Origin: H111-94 sp034436045
Lineage (GTDB): Bacteria; Chloroflexota; Ktedonobacteria; Ktedonobacterales; Ktedonobacteraceae
Length of the DNA: 28,612 bases
Reading direction: 5' to 3'
Assembly (NCBI GenBank): GCA_034436045.1
Contig: DAOTVZ010000231.1
Location: forward strand, 1 to 28,612
Part shown: piece after piece, positions 1 through 8,733 of the stretch
Position numbering within the stretch: the first letter of the stretch is position 1
Layout: every line of letters begins with the position of its first letter
Made by a program: the position numbers and the translations under genes
The notes under the pieces: model-generated
What the model was told of the DNA's origin: nothing
Databases searched by the model: none
The model's input: only the letters and a program-made list of their open reading frames with translations

Positions 1-161
1 GAACATTACTATGGTCATGTCCGCACGGCTAATGCATTGCCAGAATGAAGGAAGTTGACTAAGATGTACAAGTGTAACACTCTCTTAAAAGGGCCTGGGA
101 AGAGATGGCGACGGGATGCATAGACGCGGATACGTCAGCACAAATATAAAGAGGTAGGTTC

Positions 162-2429
162 ATGAACGCAGAAGCATTGATTGGAACGGTGCTTGGCACC
201 TGTACATTGCAACGGTTGATCGGGCAAGGGGGAATGGGAGCCGTCTATCTGGCACAACAATCGCGCCCACGTCGTCAAGTCGCTGTCAAGGTACTGATGC
301 CGATGACACCGCTCAGACCTGATCAATTAGCCGCGTTCCTGGAACGTTTTCGGCGCGAAACGGATGCGGCAGCTTCGCTTGAACATCCTAATATCGTGCC
401 GGTGTATGAGTATGGCGAACGCGAGGGGCTAGCCTACCTGGTCATGCCCTATATCAGTGGGGGTACGCTGCGCGACGAGATGGAACGCCTGGGGACGCTA
501 CCCTTCGACAAAGTTGTGCGCTATCTGGATCAGATTGCGGCAGCCCTGGATTTCGCGCATGAGCATGGCGTCGTCCATCGTGACATTAAGCCCGCTAATA
601 TTTTGATGACGCCAGAGGGGCGTCTGCTCTTAACAGATTTTGGCCTCGTGAAGATTGTGGCCGAGGGGCAGGCTCCGCAGGCACGCCTGACGGGCGTCGG
701 TGTGCCGGTGGGTACGCCGGACTACATGGCACCGGAGCAGGTGATCGGCGAGGGGGTCGATGGACGCGCTGATCTCTATTCGCTGGGCGTGATCCTCTAT
801 CAGATGGTGACGGGTACAACGCCGTTCCAGGGTGAGACGCCTATGCAGATTGCCGCGCAGCATCTTCAGATCCCACCACCCTCCCCACAGATGCTGCGGC
901 CCGACTTGCCGGTAGCTACCGAGCAGGTGATTTTGCGTGCGCTGGCCAAACGTCCGGCCATGCGCTATCAAAGCGGGAAGGAACTGGCTGATGCCTTTCG
1001 GGCCTCTCTCATTGGTACCGGCATTGCGCTCTATAGTGGCATTGATGAAGAACAGTTGCTCAAGATTACGAATAGCCAGTTGCAAGCGGTGCAGCCCGAA
1101 GAGGAGCTGGCGCTTCCTACCTCGGCGTTGCCGACGCTCAAGACCAAACGAGGCGAAGGTGGTGGCCTGTTAAGTCGGGCAACCGGTCGCGTACCTGCGC
1201 TGGTGCCGACGGCGCAGATGCCGGAGCCGGTGACGCGCACCGGTGGCCTGCTCTCGCGCACCGGTAAATTTCCGCAAGTGGGCACCGGTGTTCTTCCGAC
1301 AGTTTATGCCACCAACGCGACTAGTGCTACGAACACTGCGGCGACTATGAACGCCGTGAAGCAGGCACAAATTGACGACGCGGTGGCGGTTGAGTCGGCC
1401 TCCTCGACAGAAAAGCACTCCGCGACGCTACCAGTGGTGGAACGGCAGATGTCGCCGGTGCTGGGTACCACGTCAGCAGCACTGCCGGTGGCGGGCCAGC
1501 CGGGCGGAACATCCGGCTTACGGCGCAATACGGTAAAGTTGAGTAGCCCGGTCAAGGTGGTGCAGGTGCCGGTGGCGGGCCAGCCAGGACAGTTCGTGAC
1601 CGGCCTGCTGCCCGTGACAACGCCGGTGCAGCAGGAAATGAAAAAGCCGGAGATGAAGCTATGGGCGCGTGTCATGGCAGCTATCCTGGTCTGCCTGCTC
1701 CTGGCGTCTATGGCCGGTGCGGTCTGGTTCTTCAGAACGCATGCCGACCATCCTACGATGACGCAGTCGCGCCAGCCGGTGGCGATGAGTACGCCCAATG
1801 CGCAGGCGACCGCTATCGCGCGTGCGACTGCCACGGCACAGGCCAATATCATCCTCTATGATCCGCTATCTACGAATATTCATGGCTGGCTAACGACGCC
1901 GCCCAACGTGTATGCCTTCAAAGATGGTGCCTATCATATCACCGATATTGGCGATAGTGGACGCGCGACCGTTCTGCAAGGCGAGAACTTTACCGGCCCG
2001 CTGGGCTATACGTTGACGATGGAAGAGATCAAAGGCGACGATACGTCAGCCGTCAATTCCTTCGGCATGATTATCCGTTTCAGCCAGAGCAAGCAGAACG
2101 GTAAAATGGTGACAACGTTCTACAGCTTTGAGGTTGTGAATACGAAAGGCGGCGAATATCAGTTCTGGAAATATGATAGCAGCCAGTCATCACCCTGGAC
2201 GGAGCTATGGCATCAGCCCTTTGGCACAGAGTTTCATCAGGGGCAAGGCCCGCAGAACGTAAATACTGTGAAGATTGATGCCAACGGCAGCAATTTCACC
2301 TTTGTGGTCAACGGTACAGTCATTAAAACGGTGCAGGATAGCGCGCTGAAAAGCGGTACCATCGGAATGATTGTCAATCTGAACGGCACGGAAGTAGCAT
2401 TTAAGAACCTGCTGCTCACGAGAAACTAG
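162..2429 (+). CDS. Transmembrane Ser/Thr protein kinase (PknB-like) with extracytoplasmic C-terminal domain
   Basis: This 755-residue protein is a Hanks-type Ser/Thr kinase that should phosphorylate cytoplasmic proteins in response to an envelope signal. The kinase domain covers about residues 14-280: Gly-rich loop IGQGGMGAVYLA, lysine in VAVKVL, catalytic HRDIKPANIL, metal-binding DFG, and MAPEQ. A long Pro/Thr/Ala linker follows. It contains PVAGQPG twice, once as VPVAGQPGQFVTGLL just before the single membrane segment (about 500-523). An Ala/Thr linker (ATAIARATATAQA) leads to a roughly 190-residue beta-rich domain with KGGEYQFWKYD, which resembles concanavalin/LamG or DUF1080-like folds; that fold is inferred. 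The ATG has AAAGAGG about 7 bases upstream. The gene is followed after 141 bp by a paralogue with the same architecture. The 161 bp upstream hold no convincing promoter. Substrate and ligand are unknown. Confidence 0.93.
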   Translation: MNAEALIGTVLGTCTLQRLIGQGGMGAVYLAQQSRPRRQVAVKVLMPMTPLRPDQLAAFLERFRRETDAAASLEHPNIVPVYEYGEREGLAYLVMPYISGGTLRDEMERLGTLPFDKVVRYLDQIAAALDFAHEHGVVHRDIKPANILMTPEGRLLLTDFGLVKIVAEGQAPQARLTGVGVPVGTPDYMAPEQVIGEGVDGRADLYSLGVILYQMVTGTTPFQGETPMQIAAQHLQIPPPSPQMLRPDLPVATEQVILRALAKRPAMRYQSGKELADAFRASLIGTGIALYSGIDEEQLLKITNSQLQAVQPEEELALPTSALPTLKTKRGEGGGLLSRATGRVPALVPTAQMPEPVTRTGGLLSRTGKFPQVGTGVLPTVYATNATSATNTAATMNAVKQAQIDDAVAVESASSTEKHSATLPVVERQMSPVLGTTSAALPVAGQPGGTSGLRRNTVKLSSPVKVVQVPVAGQPGQFVTGLLPVTTPVQQEMKKPEMKLWARVMAAILVCLLLASMAGAVWFFRTHADHPTMTQSRQPVAMSTPNAQATAIARATATAQANIILYDPLSTNIHGWLTTPPNVYAFKDGAYHITDIGDSGRATVLQGENFTGPLGYTLTMEEIKGDDTSAVNSFGMIIRFSQSKQNGKMVTTFYSFEVVNTKGGEYQFWKYDSSQSSPWTELWHQPFGTEFHQGQGPQNVNTVKIDANGSNFTFVVNGTVIKTVQDSALKSGTIGMIVNLNGTEVAFKNLLLTRN

Positions 2430-2570
2430 TTTTTTTCAATCCCAGGCAGGTTTAGGGAAAGGGCTGGCTTCTACTGTTACCTCATGGGAAGAGTATAAAC
2501 ACAAACCCAGGAAGGTCAAGCGGAAATGCACCAGGAGCCTGTTGCGAACGATTGAAGAGGGGAAAGTCGC

Positions 2571-5288
2571 ATGAATGCAGAAGCATTAGTTGGTACAGTG
2601 TTGGGGACCTGTACACTGCAAGCATTGATCGGCCAGGGCGGCATGGGGGCGGTATTTTTAGCTCAACAGTCGCGCCCGCGTCGCCAGGTGGCCGTCAAAG
2701 TGCTGCTGCCGATGATGCAGTTAAAGCCTGAACAGCAGGTAGCATTTCTGGAGCGTTTCAGGCGAGAAACCGATGCGGCTGCTTCACTCGATCATCCTAA
2801 TATTCTGCCGGTGCATGAGTACGGCGAGCGTGATGGGCTGGCTTACCTGGTTATGCCCTATATCAGCGGGGGCACGTTGCGCGATGAACTGGAGCGCGAG
2901 AAACGCTTGCCCTGGACAAAGATCGTCAGTTACCTGGAACAGTTGGCGGCGGCGCTGGACGCAGCGCACGCTCGTGGCGTGATCCATCGTGATGTAAAAC
3001 CGGCCAATATCCTTATAACACCTGAGAAACGTCTGCTATTGAGCGATTTTGGGTTGGTCAAGTTGATGTCCGAAGAGCCGGGTGCGAACGCTCCTTTGAC
3101 AAAGGTGGGCATGCCACTGGGTACGCCGGACTACATGGCCCCGGAGCAGGTCATCGGGCGCGATGTTGATGCGCGCGCCGATATCTATTCGCTTGGCGTG
3201 ATTCTCTATCAAATGGTAGTGGGAGAGGTACCCTTTAAAGGTGATCTACCTATGCAGGTGGCCATGCAACATCTGCATATGCCGCCCCCTTCGCCGCGCG
3301 CATTGCGGCCCGACTTGCCTGTCGAGGCCGAGCAAATTATTATGCGCGCTCTATCGAAACGGCCCGATGATCGCTATCAGAGCGCGCAGGAGATGGCAGG
3401 AGCGTTTCGACTGGCCTTATTTGCAGCCGGTATTGTGCTGGGTGATGAAATAGCGCGTGGCTTTACCGCGAACGTGCCGGCTGTCGGTGGCGGAGCGCAA
3501 TTTATGAAGCCACGTGGTCTGTTCAATCCGATCTGGCAGCATAGCGCTGCCCCTGCTCAGGAGCAGGCGGTGGCGGAGGGTAGCGAGCAGACGGTGCCGC
3601 GCACCGCCGTCGTTGTCGGGGCCGGACATGTTGGGCGGCCCAGTCGTCTGGTTGCTCCGGCCCTGGCGGCTCCCAGCATGTTGCCCTCTGAGTCGATGTT
3701 GGGAGAGAGCGCGCCGAACAATGACATTGTGGCCCAGACAAAGATGACGTTGCCTTCGTTTACCAACCTGCTGATGCCGGGGCCGCTACCGACGCCGATG
3801 TCTTCACCAGCAACTCAGGCTGATGGACTGCAAGTGCCGCAGTTTGCTTTCCCAATGGCACCTTCATCGTTCGCACCGAAGACTGCACCTGTTGCCCCGG
3901 CTACGAAGGACAATATGCCTCTTTCCCCATCTCGTGGCTTGTTAGGACGGCATGGTGGGCTGCTCCGCCCGGCTACTCTGCTGGAACCTGCGAATGAAGA
4001 TGTGGCAGTGGCACAAGAGGCACAGGATGCTACATCATTCCAGCAACAGAGTTCGTCAGTTGGAACGCTACCGACTACACCCCAGGTACCATTCCCAGGG
4101 GGAAAAGGCAGAGGTAATCCCTTTTCACCTCTACCATTGAGTCCTGTGTCTCCTGCGCCCGCTACTATCACAACACAAACAGGCGGTGCGCCCCAGCAAC
4201 AGGGCTTACCCGCTCAATATGGACAACGCGCGCAAGGGCAAATCGTGACCGGTGGCATGAACACAACTACCTCTCTGACTATGGCCGGTGTTAATGCCAG
4301 CCCTGGGCAGGGTATGACCACGACGTTGCGTCTCACGCAGTCGGCGAAAATTGTCAAAGTGCCGGTCGCCGGTCAGCCTGGGCGTTATGTGACCGGCCTG
4401 CTGCGTATGCCGTCATCGCCATTGACATCCGCATCCCCTTCCCCGTCCACTTCACCTGCACAGTCGGATGTCATCCAGCATGGCAAGAATTATATTGATT
4501 ATCTCAAAAACAATCTCAAGCTGGCAGCGGTGGTCGGTCTGGTGGTGATCTTGTTCTTTACATCCGGCATCTTCCTGCTGGCGCGCAGTCACACGGCGAC
4601 GCCTCACCTGAGCGCGAAACCAACGCCGAATCTGGCCGCGACGGCTGCCGCGCAGGCAACAGCAGAGGCTACCATGAATATCATTCTGACCGATCCGCTC
4701 AACCGGAATATTCATGACTGGCCGGTCTCCACCAACAGTACCGGCCCACAGACCTACGCTTTTAAGGATGGAGCCTATCATATTACGGATACCAATGCAC
4801 AATCGAGTGCGCTGGCACTGTTGCCACCGGAAGAAAAATTGCCAACGTCGTTCGTCTATACGCTGACGATGGAAGAGATCAAGGGCGATGACACAACAAT
4901 TAATAATCAATTTGGCATGGTGTTTCGCCTGACCACCCATAACCAGAATGGCAAATCCTGGACGACGTTTTATACCTTTGATGTTGCCAATACGCCCGGC
5001 GGCGAATACCAGTTCTGGAAGTACGACGATAGCTATGGCCCCAGTGTCAATCCCTGGACGAAGCTCTGGTCCACACCCTTCGGCAAAGAATATCACTATG
5101 GGCACGGCGCGGCTGGTCGCAATACTTTTAGCGTCGTTATTCAGGGATCGCAATATACATTTATTGTCAATGGCAAGAAGATTGGCACGACGAAGGACGA
5201 TTCGTTCCAGAGCGGCCAGATTGGTATGCTGGTAAATTGGGATGGCACCGAGGTGGCCTTCTCGAATCTTATTCTAACCTATCATTAA
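2571..5288 (+). CDS. Transmembrane Ser/Thr protein kinase, tandem paralogue of the preceding gene
   Basis: This 905-residue Hanks-type kinase has the same order of parts as its left neighbour. The kinase domain (about 14-280) has IGQGGMGAVFLA, VAVKVL, HRDVKPANIL, DFGLVK and MAPEQ, so it should be active. The linker is about 150 residues longer, rich in Pro, Ser, Thr and Gln, and probably disordered. The peptide VPVAGQPGRYVTGLL (about residue 598) precedes the single membrane segment (about 649-672). An Ala/Thr linker then leads to the C-terminal beta-rich domain, which keeps TLTMEEIKGDDT and GGEYQFWKYD from the first kinase. Kinase and C-terminal domains are clearly homologous between the two proteins, while the linkers have diverged, which fits an old tandem duplication. 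The start has a GAAGAGGGGAAA stretch just upstream. TATAAA at 2494-2499 could be a -10 box, but no good -35 box accompanies it. Confidence 0.93.
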   Translation: MNAEALVGTVLGTCTLQALIGQGGMGAVFLAQQSRPRRQVAVKVLLPMMQLKPEQQVAFLERFRRETDAAASLDHPNILPVHEYGERDGLAYLVMPYISGGTLRDELEREKRLPWTKIVSYLEQLAAALDAAHARGVIHRDVKPANILITPEKRLLLSDFGLVKLMSEEPGANAPLTKVGMPLGTPDYMAPEQVIGRDVDARADIYSLGVILYQMVVGEVPFKGDLPMQVAMQHLHMPPPSPRALRPDLPVEAEQIIMRALSKRPDDRYQSAQEMAGAFRLALFAAGIVLGDEIARGFTANVPAVGGGAQFMKPRGLFNPIWQHSAAPAQEQAVAEGSEQTVPRTAVVVGAGHVGRPSRLVAPALAAPSMLPSESMLGESAPNNDIVAQTKMTLPSFTNLLMPGPLPTPMSSPATQADGLQVPQFAFPMAPSSFAPKTAPVAPATKDNMPLSPSRGLLGRHGGLLRPATLLEPANEDVAVAQEAQDATSFQQQSSSVGTLPTTPQVPFPGGKGRGNPFSPLPLSPVSPAPATITTQTGGAPQQQGLPAQYGQRAQGQIVTGGMNTTTSLTMAGVNASPGQGMTTTLRLTQSAKIVKVPVAGQPGRYVTGLLRMPSSPLTSASPSPSTSPAQSDVIQHGKNYIDYLKNNLKLAAVVGLVVILFFTSGIFLLARSHTATPHLSAKPTPNLAATAAAQATAEATMNIILTDPLNRNIHDWPVSTNSTGPQTYAFKDGAYHITDTNAQSSALALLPPEEKLPTSFVYTLTMEEIKGDDTTINNQFGMVFRLTTHNQNGKSWTTFYTFDVANTPGGEYQFWKYDDSYGPSVNPWTKLWSTPFGKEYHYGHGAAGRNTFSVVIQGSQYTFIVNGKKIGTTKDDSFQSGQIGMLVNWDGTEVAFSNLILTYH

Positions 5289-5319
5289 AGGCCCACAAGG
5301 GGCATAGCTGGAGGTATTG

Positions 5320-5793
5320 GTGATACACGCGCTCGGCTTCTCTGTGCTTGCTGCTATGAATGTCACACATGTGGCGCTCACGGTCATCGGCTGGCTTACG
5401 GTTGATCTTGTCACAATCACACTCTGGGTCACCGGAGGGTTGTGCCTGCTCAATATTGGGCTGGCACTCCTCTTTCGCAAAAATAGTCTGCGAGAGGTTC
5501 TCTCCTATTATGCTATTTGTATTGTAGAGATGGCGATTTTCCTGTTTGCACTCTTTTTGCATACCGGCGTCATCATGCACGTACCTTATCATCTCCCGCC
5601 GGGATTGCCCTTCGACCGCGCGGAAATCGGGGCCACGCTGGCCATTGGCCTCGGCCTGTTTCCCGCTGCCTACTGGCATCGCACCTCGTTCTCCGACCTC
5701 GGCGCGCGCATGCAAGCCGACGCAAAGGTCATTCGTGAGCGCAATGGCGGCGTGCGCATCCGCGAAAATGGCCCCGGAGCATGGATGAATTAA
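5320..5793 (+). CDS. Small multi-pass membrane protein of unknown function
   Basis: A hydrophobic protein of about 157 residues with roughly four predicted membrane segments: near the N-terminus, around 30-50, around 65-85, and around 105-120. It ends in a charged, hydrophilic tail (ADAKVIRERNGG onwards). I do not recognise the family. The GTG at 5320 is preferred because GGAGG at 5310-5314 lies 5 bases upstream. The in-frame TTG at 5317 would be only 2 bases from it. The gene starts 31 bp after the second kinase stop, so co-transcription with the kinases is likely, and a strong hairpin follows directly. A link to kinase signalling rests only on this position. Confidence 0.75.
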   Translation: MIHALGFSVLAAMNVTHVALTVIGWLTVDLVTITLWVTGGLCLLNIGLALLFRKNSLREVLSYYAICIVEMAIFLFALFLHTGVIMHVPYHLPPGLPFDRAEIGATLAIGLGLFPAAYWHRTSFSDLGARMQADAKVIRERNGGVRIRENGPGAWMN

Positions 5794-5795
5794 GC

Positions 5796-5867
5796 AGTAT
5801 TCCAAAAAAGAGAGAACGACAAAGCGCTCGCGCGGGCACTTCGTCGTTCTCTCTTTTTTGGAATACT
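5796..5867. terminator. Bidirectional intrinsic terminator, perfect 25-bp inverted repeat
   Basis: Positions 5796-5820 and 5843-5867 are exact reverse complements with a 22-base GC-rich loop. The arms contain an A-rich run on the left and a T-rich run on the right (CTCTTTTTTGG), so a U-rich tract is present in either direction. It lies 2 bases after the stop of the small membrane protein and before the ABC promoter, where a terminator is expected. Confidence 0.8.
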
Positions 5868-5902
5868 CATGCCCTTTTTCGTCTATCTCTACCAGGGAAA
5901 GG

Positions 5903-5959
5903 TTGACGTGTGAAATAGCTATATGTTATATTTGCTATAGCAGATAGCTATAATGTTAT
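5903..5959 (+). promoter_or_regulatory. ABC exporter promoter with AGCTATA operator-like repeats
   Basis: TTGACG (5903-5908) and TATATT (5927-5932) are separated by 18 bases and form a sigma-A-type promoter. The -10 region is embedded in ATAGCTATATGTTAT (5915-5929), which is repeated almost exactly as ATAGCTATAATGTTAT (5944-5959). Between them lies the perfect palindrome TGCTATAGCA (5933-5942). A regulator bound here would cover the -10 box and the transcript start. GntR/YtrA-type repressors often control ABC-2 exporters, but none is encoded in the window, so the regulator's identity is speculative. Confidence 0.6.
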
Positions 5960-5978
5960 GAAAAAGGATGATAGAGTA

Positions 5979-6845
5979 ATGGCCTCTTTTCCAGAGCAGA
6001 ATGTGTCGCCAACATCTTCTGGCGTACCTCAGAGTGGCTATGACGGACATGGGATGCCATATGGCGAGCAGGCGATATCGTATGCGGTTGTGACACGCGA
6101 GCTTGGGCGCACCTTTGGACAGAAGGTTGCGGTAAGCCACCTTAATCTGGCGGTGCGTAGCGGCGAGTTTTTTGGTTTCCTGGGACCAAACGGGGCGGGC
6201 AAATCGACCACGATTAAGATGATGACCGGCCTGCTGCGCCCGACCTCTGGCACGGTCTGGGTCGGCGGAGTGGATGTCTGGCGCGAGCCGATACGCGCGA
6301 AGGCCCTGATGGGGGTCTTGCCGGAGTATCTCACGCTCTATGAGCGGCTCTCCGGGCGCGAGTTTATTACCTTCTCGGCCCATATGTATGGCGTGGGGCG
6401 GGCCGACATCAAGCGGCGCACCGATGAACTGTTGCACGTGCTGGGGTTGGAGGATGATGCTGAGAAGCTGATTGTGGACTATTCGGTCGGCATGCGCAAG
6501 AAGGTGGCGCTGGCGGCAGCGATCATACATCGCCCGCAGGTACTCTTCCTGGATGAGCCGTTCGAGGGCATCGATCCGGTCAGTTCGCGCGTCATCCGTG
6601 ACATCTTGCATGATCTGACACGGCGCGGCACAACCATCTTCTTCTCGTCCCATATCATGGAGGTAGTTGAGCGCCTCTGTACACGTGTGGGCATCATCAA
6701 TCAAGGTATGCTGGTGGCAGAGGGAACGCTCCAGGAGTTGCGCGCGCGGGCCGGTAGTGGCGACGCCAGCCTGGAAGACATCTTCATGAACGTCATTGGT
6801 GTGCAGAATGAGAGCCACAATCTGAGCTGGCTGGAAACAGAATAG
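5979..6845 (+). CDS. ABC transporter ATP-binding protein (ABC-2 exporter type)
   Basis: This is the ATPase subunit of an ABC-2-type exporter. Counting from the ATG at 5979, the 288-residue protein has Walker A GPNGAGKST near residue 69, a signature segment YSVGMRKKVALA near 168, Walker B VLFLDEP near 188, and the H-loop SSHIMEVVERL near 223. The signature is YSVGM rather than the classical LSGGQ, which is common in ABC-2 ATPases. An upstream in-frame ATG at 5958 would add 7 residues, but it has no ribosome site and sits inside the operator-like repeat. The 5979 start has AAGGA about 10 bases upstream, a slightly long gap. The permease follows after 11 bp, so the two form an operon. The substrate cannot be read from the sequence. 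Confidence 0.92.
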   Translation: MASFPEQNVSPTSSGVPQSGYDGHGMPYGEQAISYAVVTRELGRTFGQKVAVSHLNLAVRSGEFFGFLGPNGAGKSTTIKMMTGLLRPTSGTVWVGGVDVWREPIRAKALMGVLPEYLTLYERLSGREFITFSAHMYGVGRADIKRRTDELLHVLGLEDDAEKLIVDYSVGMRKKVALAAAIIHRPQVLFLDEPFEGIDPVSSRVIRDILHDLTRRGTTIFFSSHIMEVVERLCTRVGIINQGMLVAEGTLQELRARAGSGDASLEDIFMNVIGVQNESHNLSWLETE

Positions 6846-6856
6846 GATGGCGTGCA

Positions 6857-8554
6857 ATGGTCATACACGCGGATAAATTGCGCTGGCTCTTCTGGCTGCG
6901 CTGGAAAATGTTGTTACGCAGCTTTATGAGCAGTGGTGGCAAGACCAACTGGGGCCGCATCATTGGCCTGATCTTTCTGGCCCTCTTTGGTTTGCCCTTC
7001 ATCGGTAGCATTGCTGTTGGCACCTACTTTGCCTATCGTTACCTGCCCGCTCCCATTAATAGCGAGATACTGTTCCTGGTGCTGACGGGCATCTACTTGC
7101 TCTGGATTGTCTTGCCACTGCTGGAATTTACTGTGAACGAGGGACTGGATCTCTCCAAACTCACGTTATTTCCACTCACACGCGCCGAACTGATGAGTAG
7201 TCTGGTGCTATCGAGCCTGCTGGACGTGCCCACGCTGGGCCTGCTGCTCGTCTTTGCGGCGGTTGTTGCAGGCTGGTCCTTTTCGTTGCCGCTCACACTG
7301 ATGGCCCTGCTCTGTATGCTCATCTTTTATGTGCAGATTATCAGCGCCAGCCAACTGGTACTGGCGTTGCTGATGCGCACCTTGCAGAGCCGACGTTTCC
7401 GCGACCTGAGTATTATTATCATTGCCTTATTCTCTTCTTCCTGCTATCTTATCCAGCAGCTTGTGTTTCACGCCTTAGGTGTGACCAATGGTGGCTTCAT
7501 GCACGGCTTGCGGACGTTGAAAGTCTCGCCCTATCTGCAATGGTTGCCTCCCGGTATGGCCGCGCGCGCCATTCAGCAGGCGTCTATCGGCAACTGGGGC
7601 CTGAGCTTTGTCTGGCTGGGCGCGCTGCTGGTCATCAGCGTAATCTTGCTTTACCTGTGGCAATTGGTCGTTGAGCGCGCCCTGACCTCGGACCTGAGCG
7701 GCGGGACGGTGCGCGCAGCGAAGCGACGAACAAGGGGGGCAACGTCCTCTGCGTCTAATGCCCCCGTTTCAACCGCTACAGCAGCAGGCAGGTCTCTACT
7801 GCCACCGCAAGTCACGACCATCGCGCTCAAAGACCTGCGCTACTTCCGGCGCGACCCACAACTTCAGGCGCTGCTCTTTCAGTCGTTAATCTCGATTATT
7901 GTGTTGATTTTCATTACAGTAGTCAATTTCAACCGCACGGAGAGCATTGGCGGTTGGGTCGTGTTAGTGGCTCCAGTTTATGCGCTGCTCTCGCTCTATT
8001 CGCTCAGCAGCAATATGTTTGGCATGGAGCGCCAGAGCCTGACCACGCTCTTCCTGTTCCCGGTCGAGCCACGTTATATCCTGTGGGGCAAGAATCTGGT
8101 GGTCTTTGTGGCAGGTATGGTAGAGGATGTATTGCTCATTATACTGGCGGCGGTAGTTTCACATGGCTGGAATTTTGTGTTACCGGCCCTGGCGGTCGGC
8201 ATCGCGGGCATCTGCATTATCATGGGCTGCGGCAATTTCACCTCGGTTTACTTCCCCATGCGTGTTCGCCAGGCGCGTCGTGGCTTTCAAACCGGCTCTA
8301 ACCTGTCATCTGAGGCCGGTTGCTTGCGCGCGGTCATGTCGCTGGTCGCCCTGCTGGTAACTGGCATCGTCTTGCTGCCGGTCGCTCTCGCGCTGGCGCT
8401 ACCGATCTACTTCAACCTGCTCTGGCTCTGGACACTTTCTATTCCACTCTCCATCATCTATGGTGCCGCTTTCTATTATGTTGTAACTTTGCTAGTCGCA
8501 CCACGCCTGGCTCAGCGTGTGCCGGAGATATTGGATGTGGTGGCGAGAGAATAG
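6857..8554 (+). CDS. ABC-2-type transporter permease
   Basis: A 565-residue membrane protein with about a dozen hydrophobic segments in two halves. The halves are separated by a hydrophilic, Ala/Ser/Thr-rich stretch around residues 285-320, followed by ALKDLRYFRRDPQLQ, typical of the cytoplasmic segment in large bacterial ABC exporters. The N-terminus is cytoplasmic-like (MVIHADKLRWLFWLRWK) and leads into the first helix. It should form the channel for the ATPase encoded 11 bp upstream. The single long permease with two repeated halves suggests one chain may supply both membrane domains, though dimers are also possible. No substrate can be assigned. The two genes probably end here, since the next gene has its own promoter. 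Confidence 0.88.
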   Translation: MVIHADKLRWLFWLRWKMLLRSFMSSGGKTNWGRIIGLIFLALFGLPFIGSIAVGTYFAYRYLPAPINSEILFLVLTGIYLLWIVLPLLEFTVNEGLDLSKLTLFPLTRAELMSSLVLSSLLDVPTLGLLLVFAAVVAGWSFSLPLTLMALLCMLIFYVQIISASQLVLALLMRTLQSRRFRDLSIIIIALFSSSCYLIQQLVFHALGVTNGGFMHGLRTLKVSPYLQWLPPGMAARAIQQASIGNWGLSFVWLGALLVISVILLYLWQLVVERALTSDLSGGTVRAAKRRTRGATSSASNAPVSTATAAGRSLLPPQVTTIALKDLRYFRRDPQLQALLFQSLISIIVLIFITVVNFNRTESIGGWVVLVAPVYALLSLYSLSSNMFGMERQSLTTLFLFPVEPRYILWGKNLVVFVAGMVEDVLLIILAAVVSHGWNFVLPALAVGIAGICIIMGCGNFTSVYFPMRVRQARRGFQTGSNLSSEAGCLRAVMSLVALLVTGIVLLPVALALALPIYFNLLWLWTLSIPLSIIYGAAFYYVVTLLVAPRLAQRVPEILDVVARE

Positions 8555-8577
8555 CGGGTTCAAGAACCATCAGGCCA

Positions 8578-8606
8578 TTTACAAGCTTGATACGCTGTGT
8601 TACACT
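8578..8606 (+). promoter_or_regulatory. Predicted promoter for the acidic hypothetical gene
   Basis: TTTACA (8578-8583) and TACACT (8601-8606) are separated by 17 bases. It lies 24 bp after the permease stop and would give a leader of about 120 bases before the ATG at 8734. Seen by eye only. Confidence 0.5.
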
Positions 8607-8733
8607 TGCCCTAAAGGTTTCGGCATTGAGAAGCGCTTCTGCACAGGCATCAGGAATGAGGGGGTTTCCGGTGCGCGAAGCTACGCATCCGGCTCGGATC
8701 GTGAATGATAGTTATTTCATCAGGAGGTGTTCT

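Noticed and set aside
4452..5153. 233-codon minus-strand frame in kinase 2
   Set aside because: It lies opposite the membrane segment and external domain conserved between the two kinases, so it is a shadow.
5919..6857. 312-codon open frame opposite the ABC ATPase
   Set aside because: It is antisense to a complete ABC ATPase with all motifs; no family features or ribosome site.
8320..8733. Upstream extension of the acidic protein into the permease gene
   Set aside because: The AGGAGG at 8722-8727 fixes the start at 8734, and the extension overlaps a real gene in another frame.
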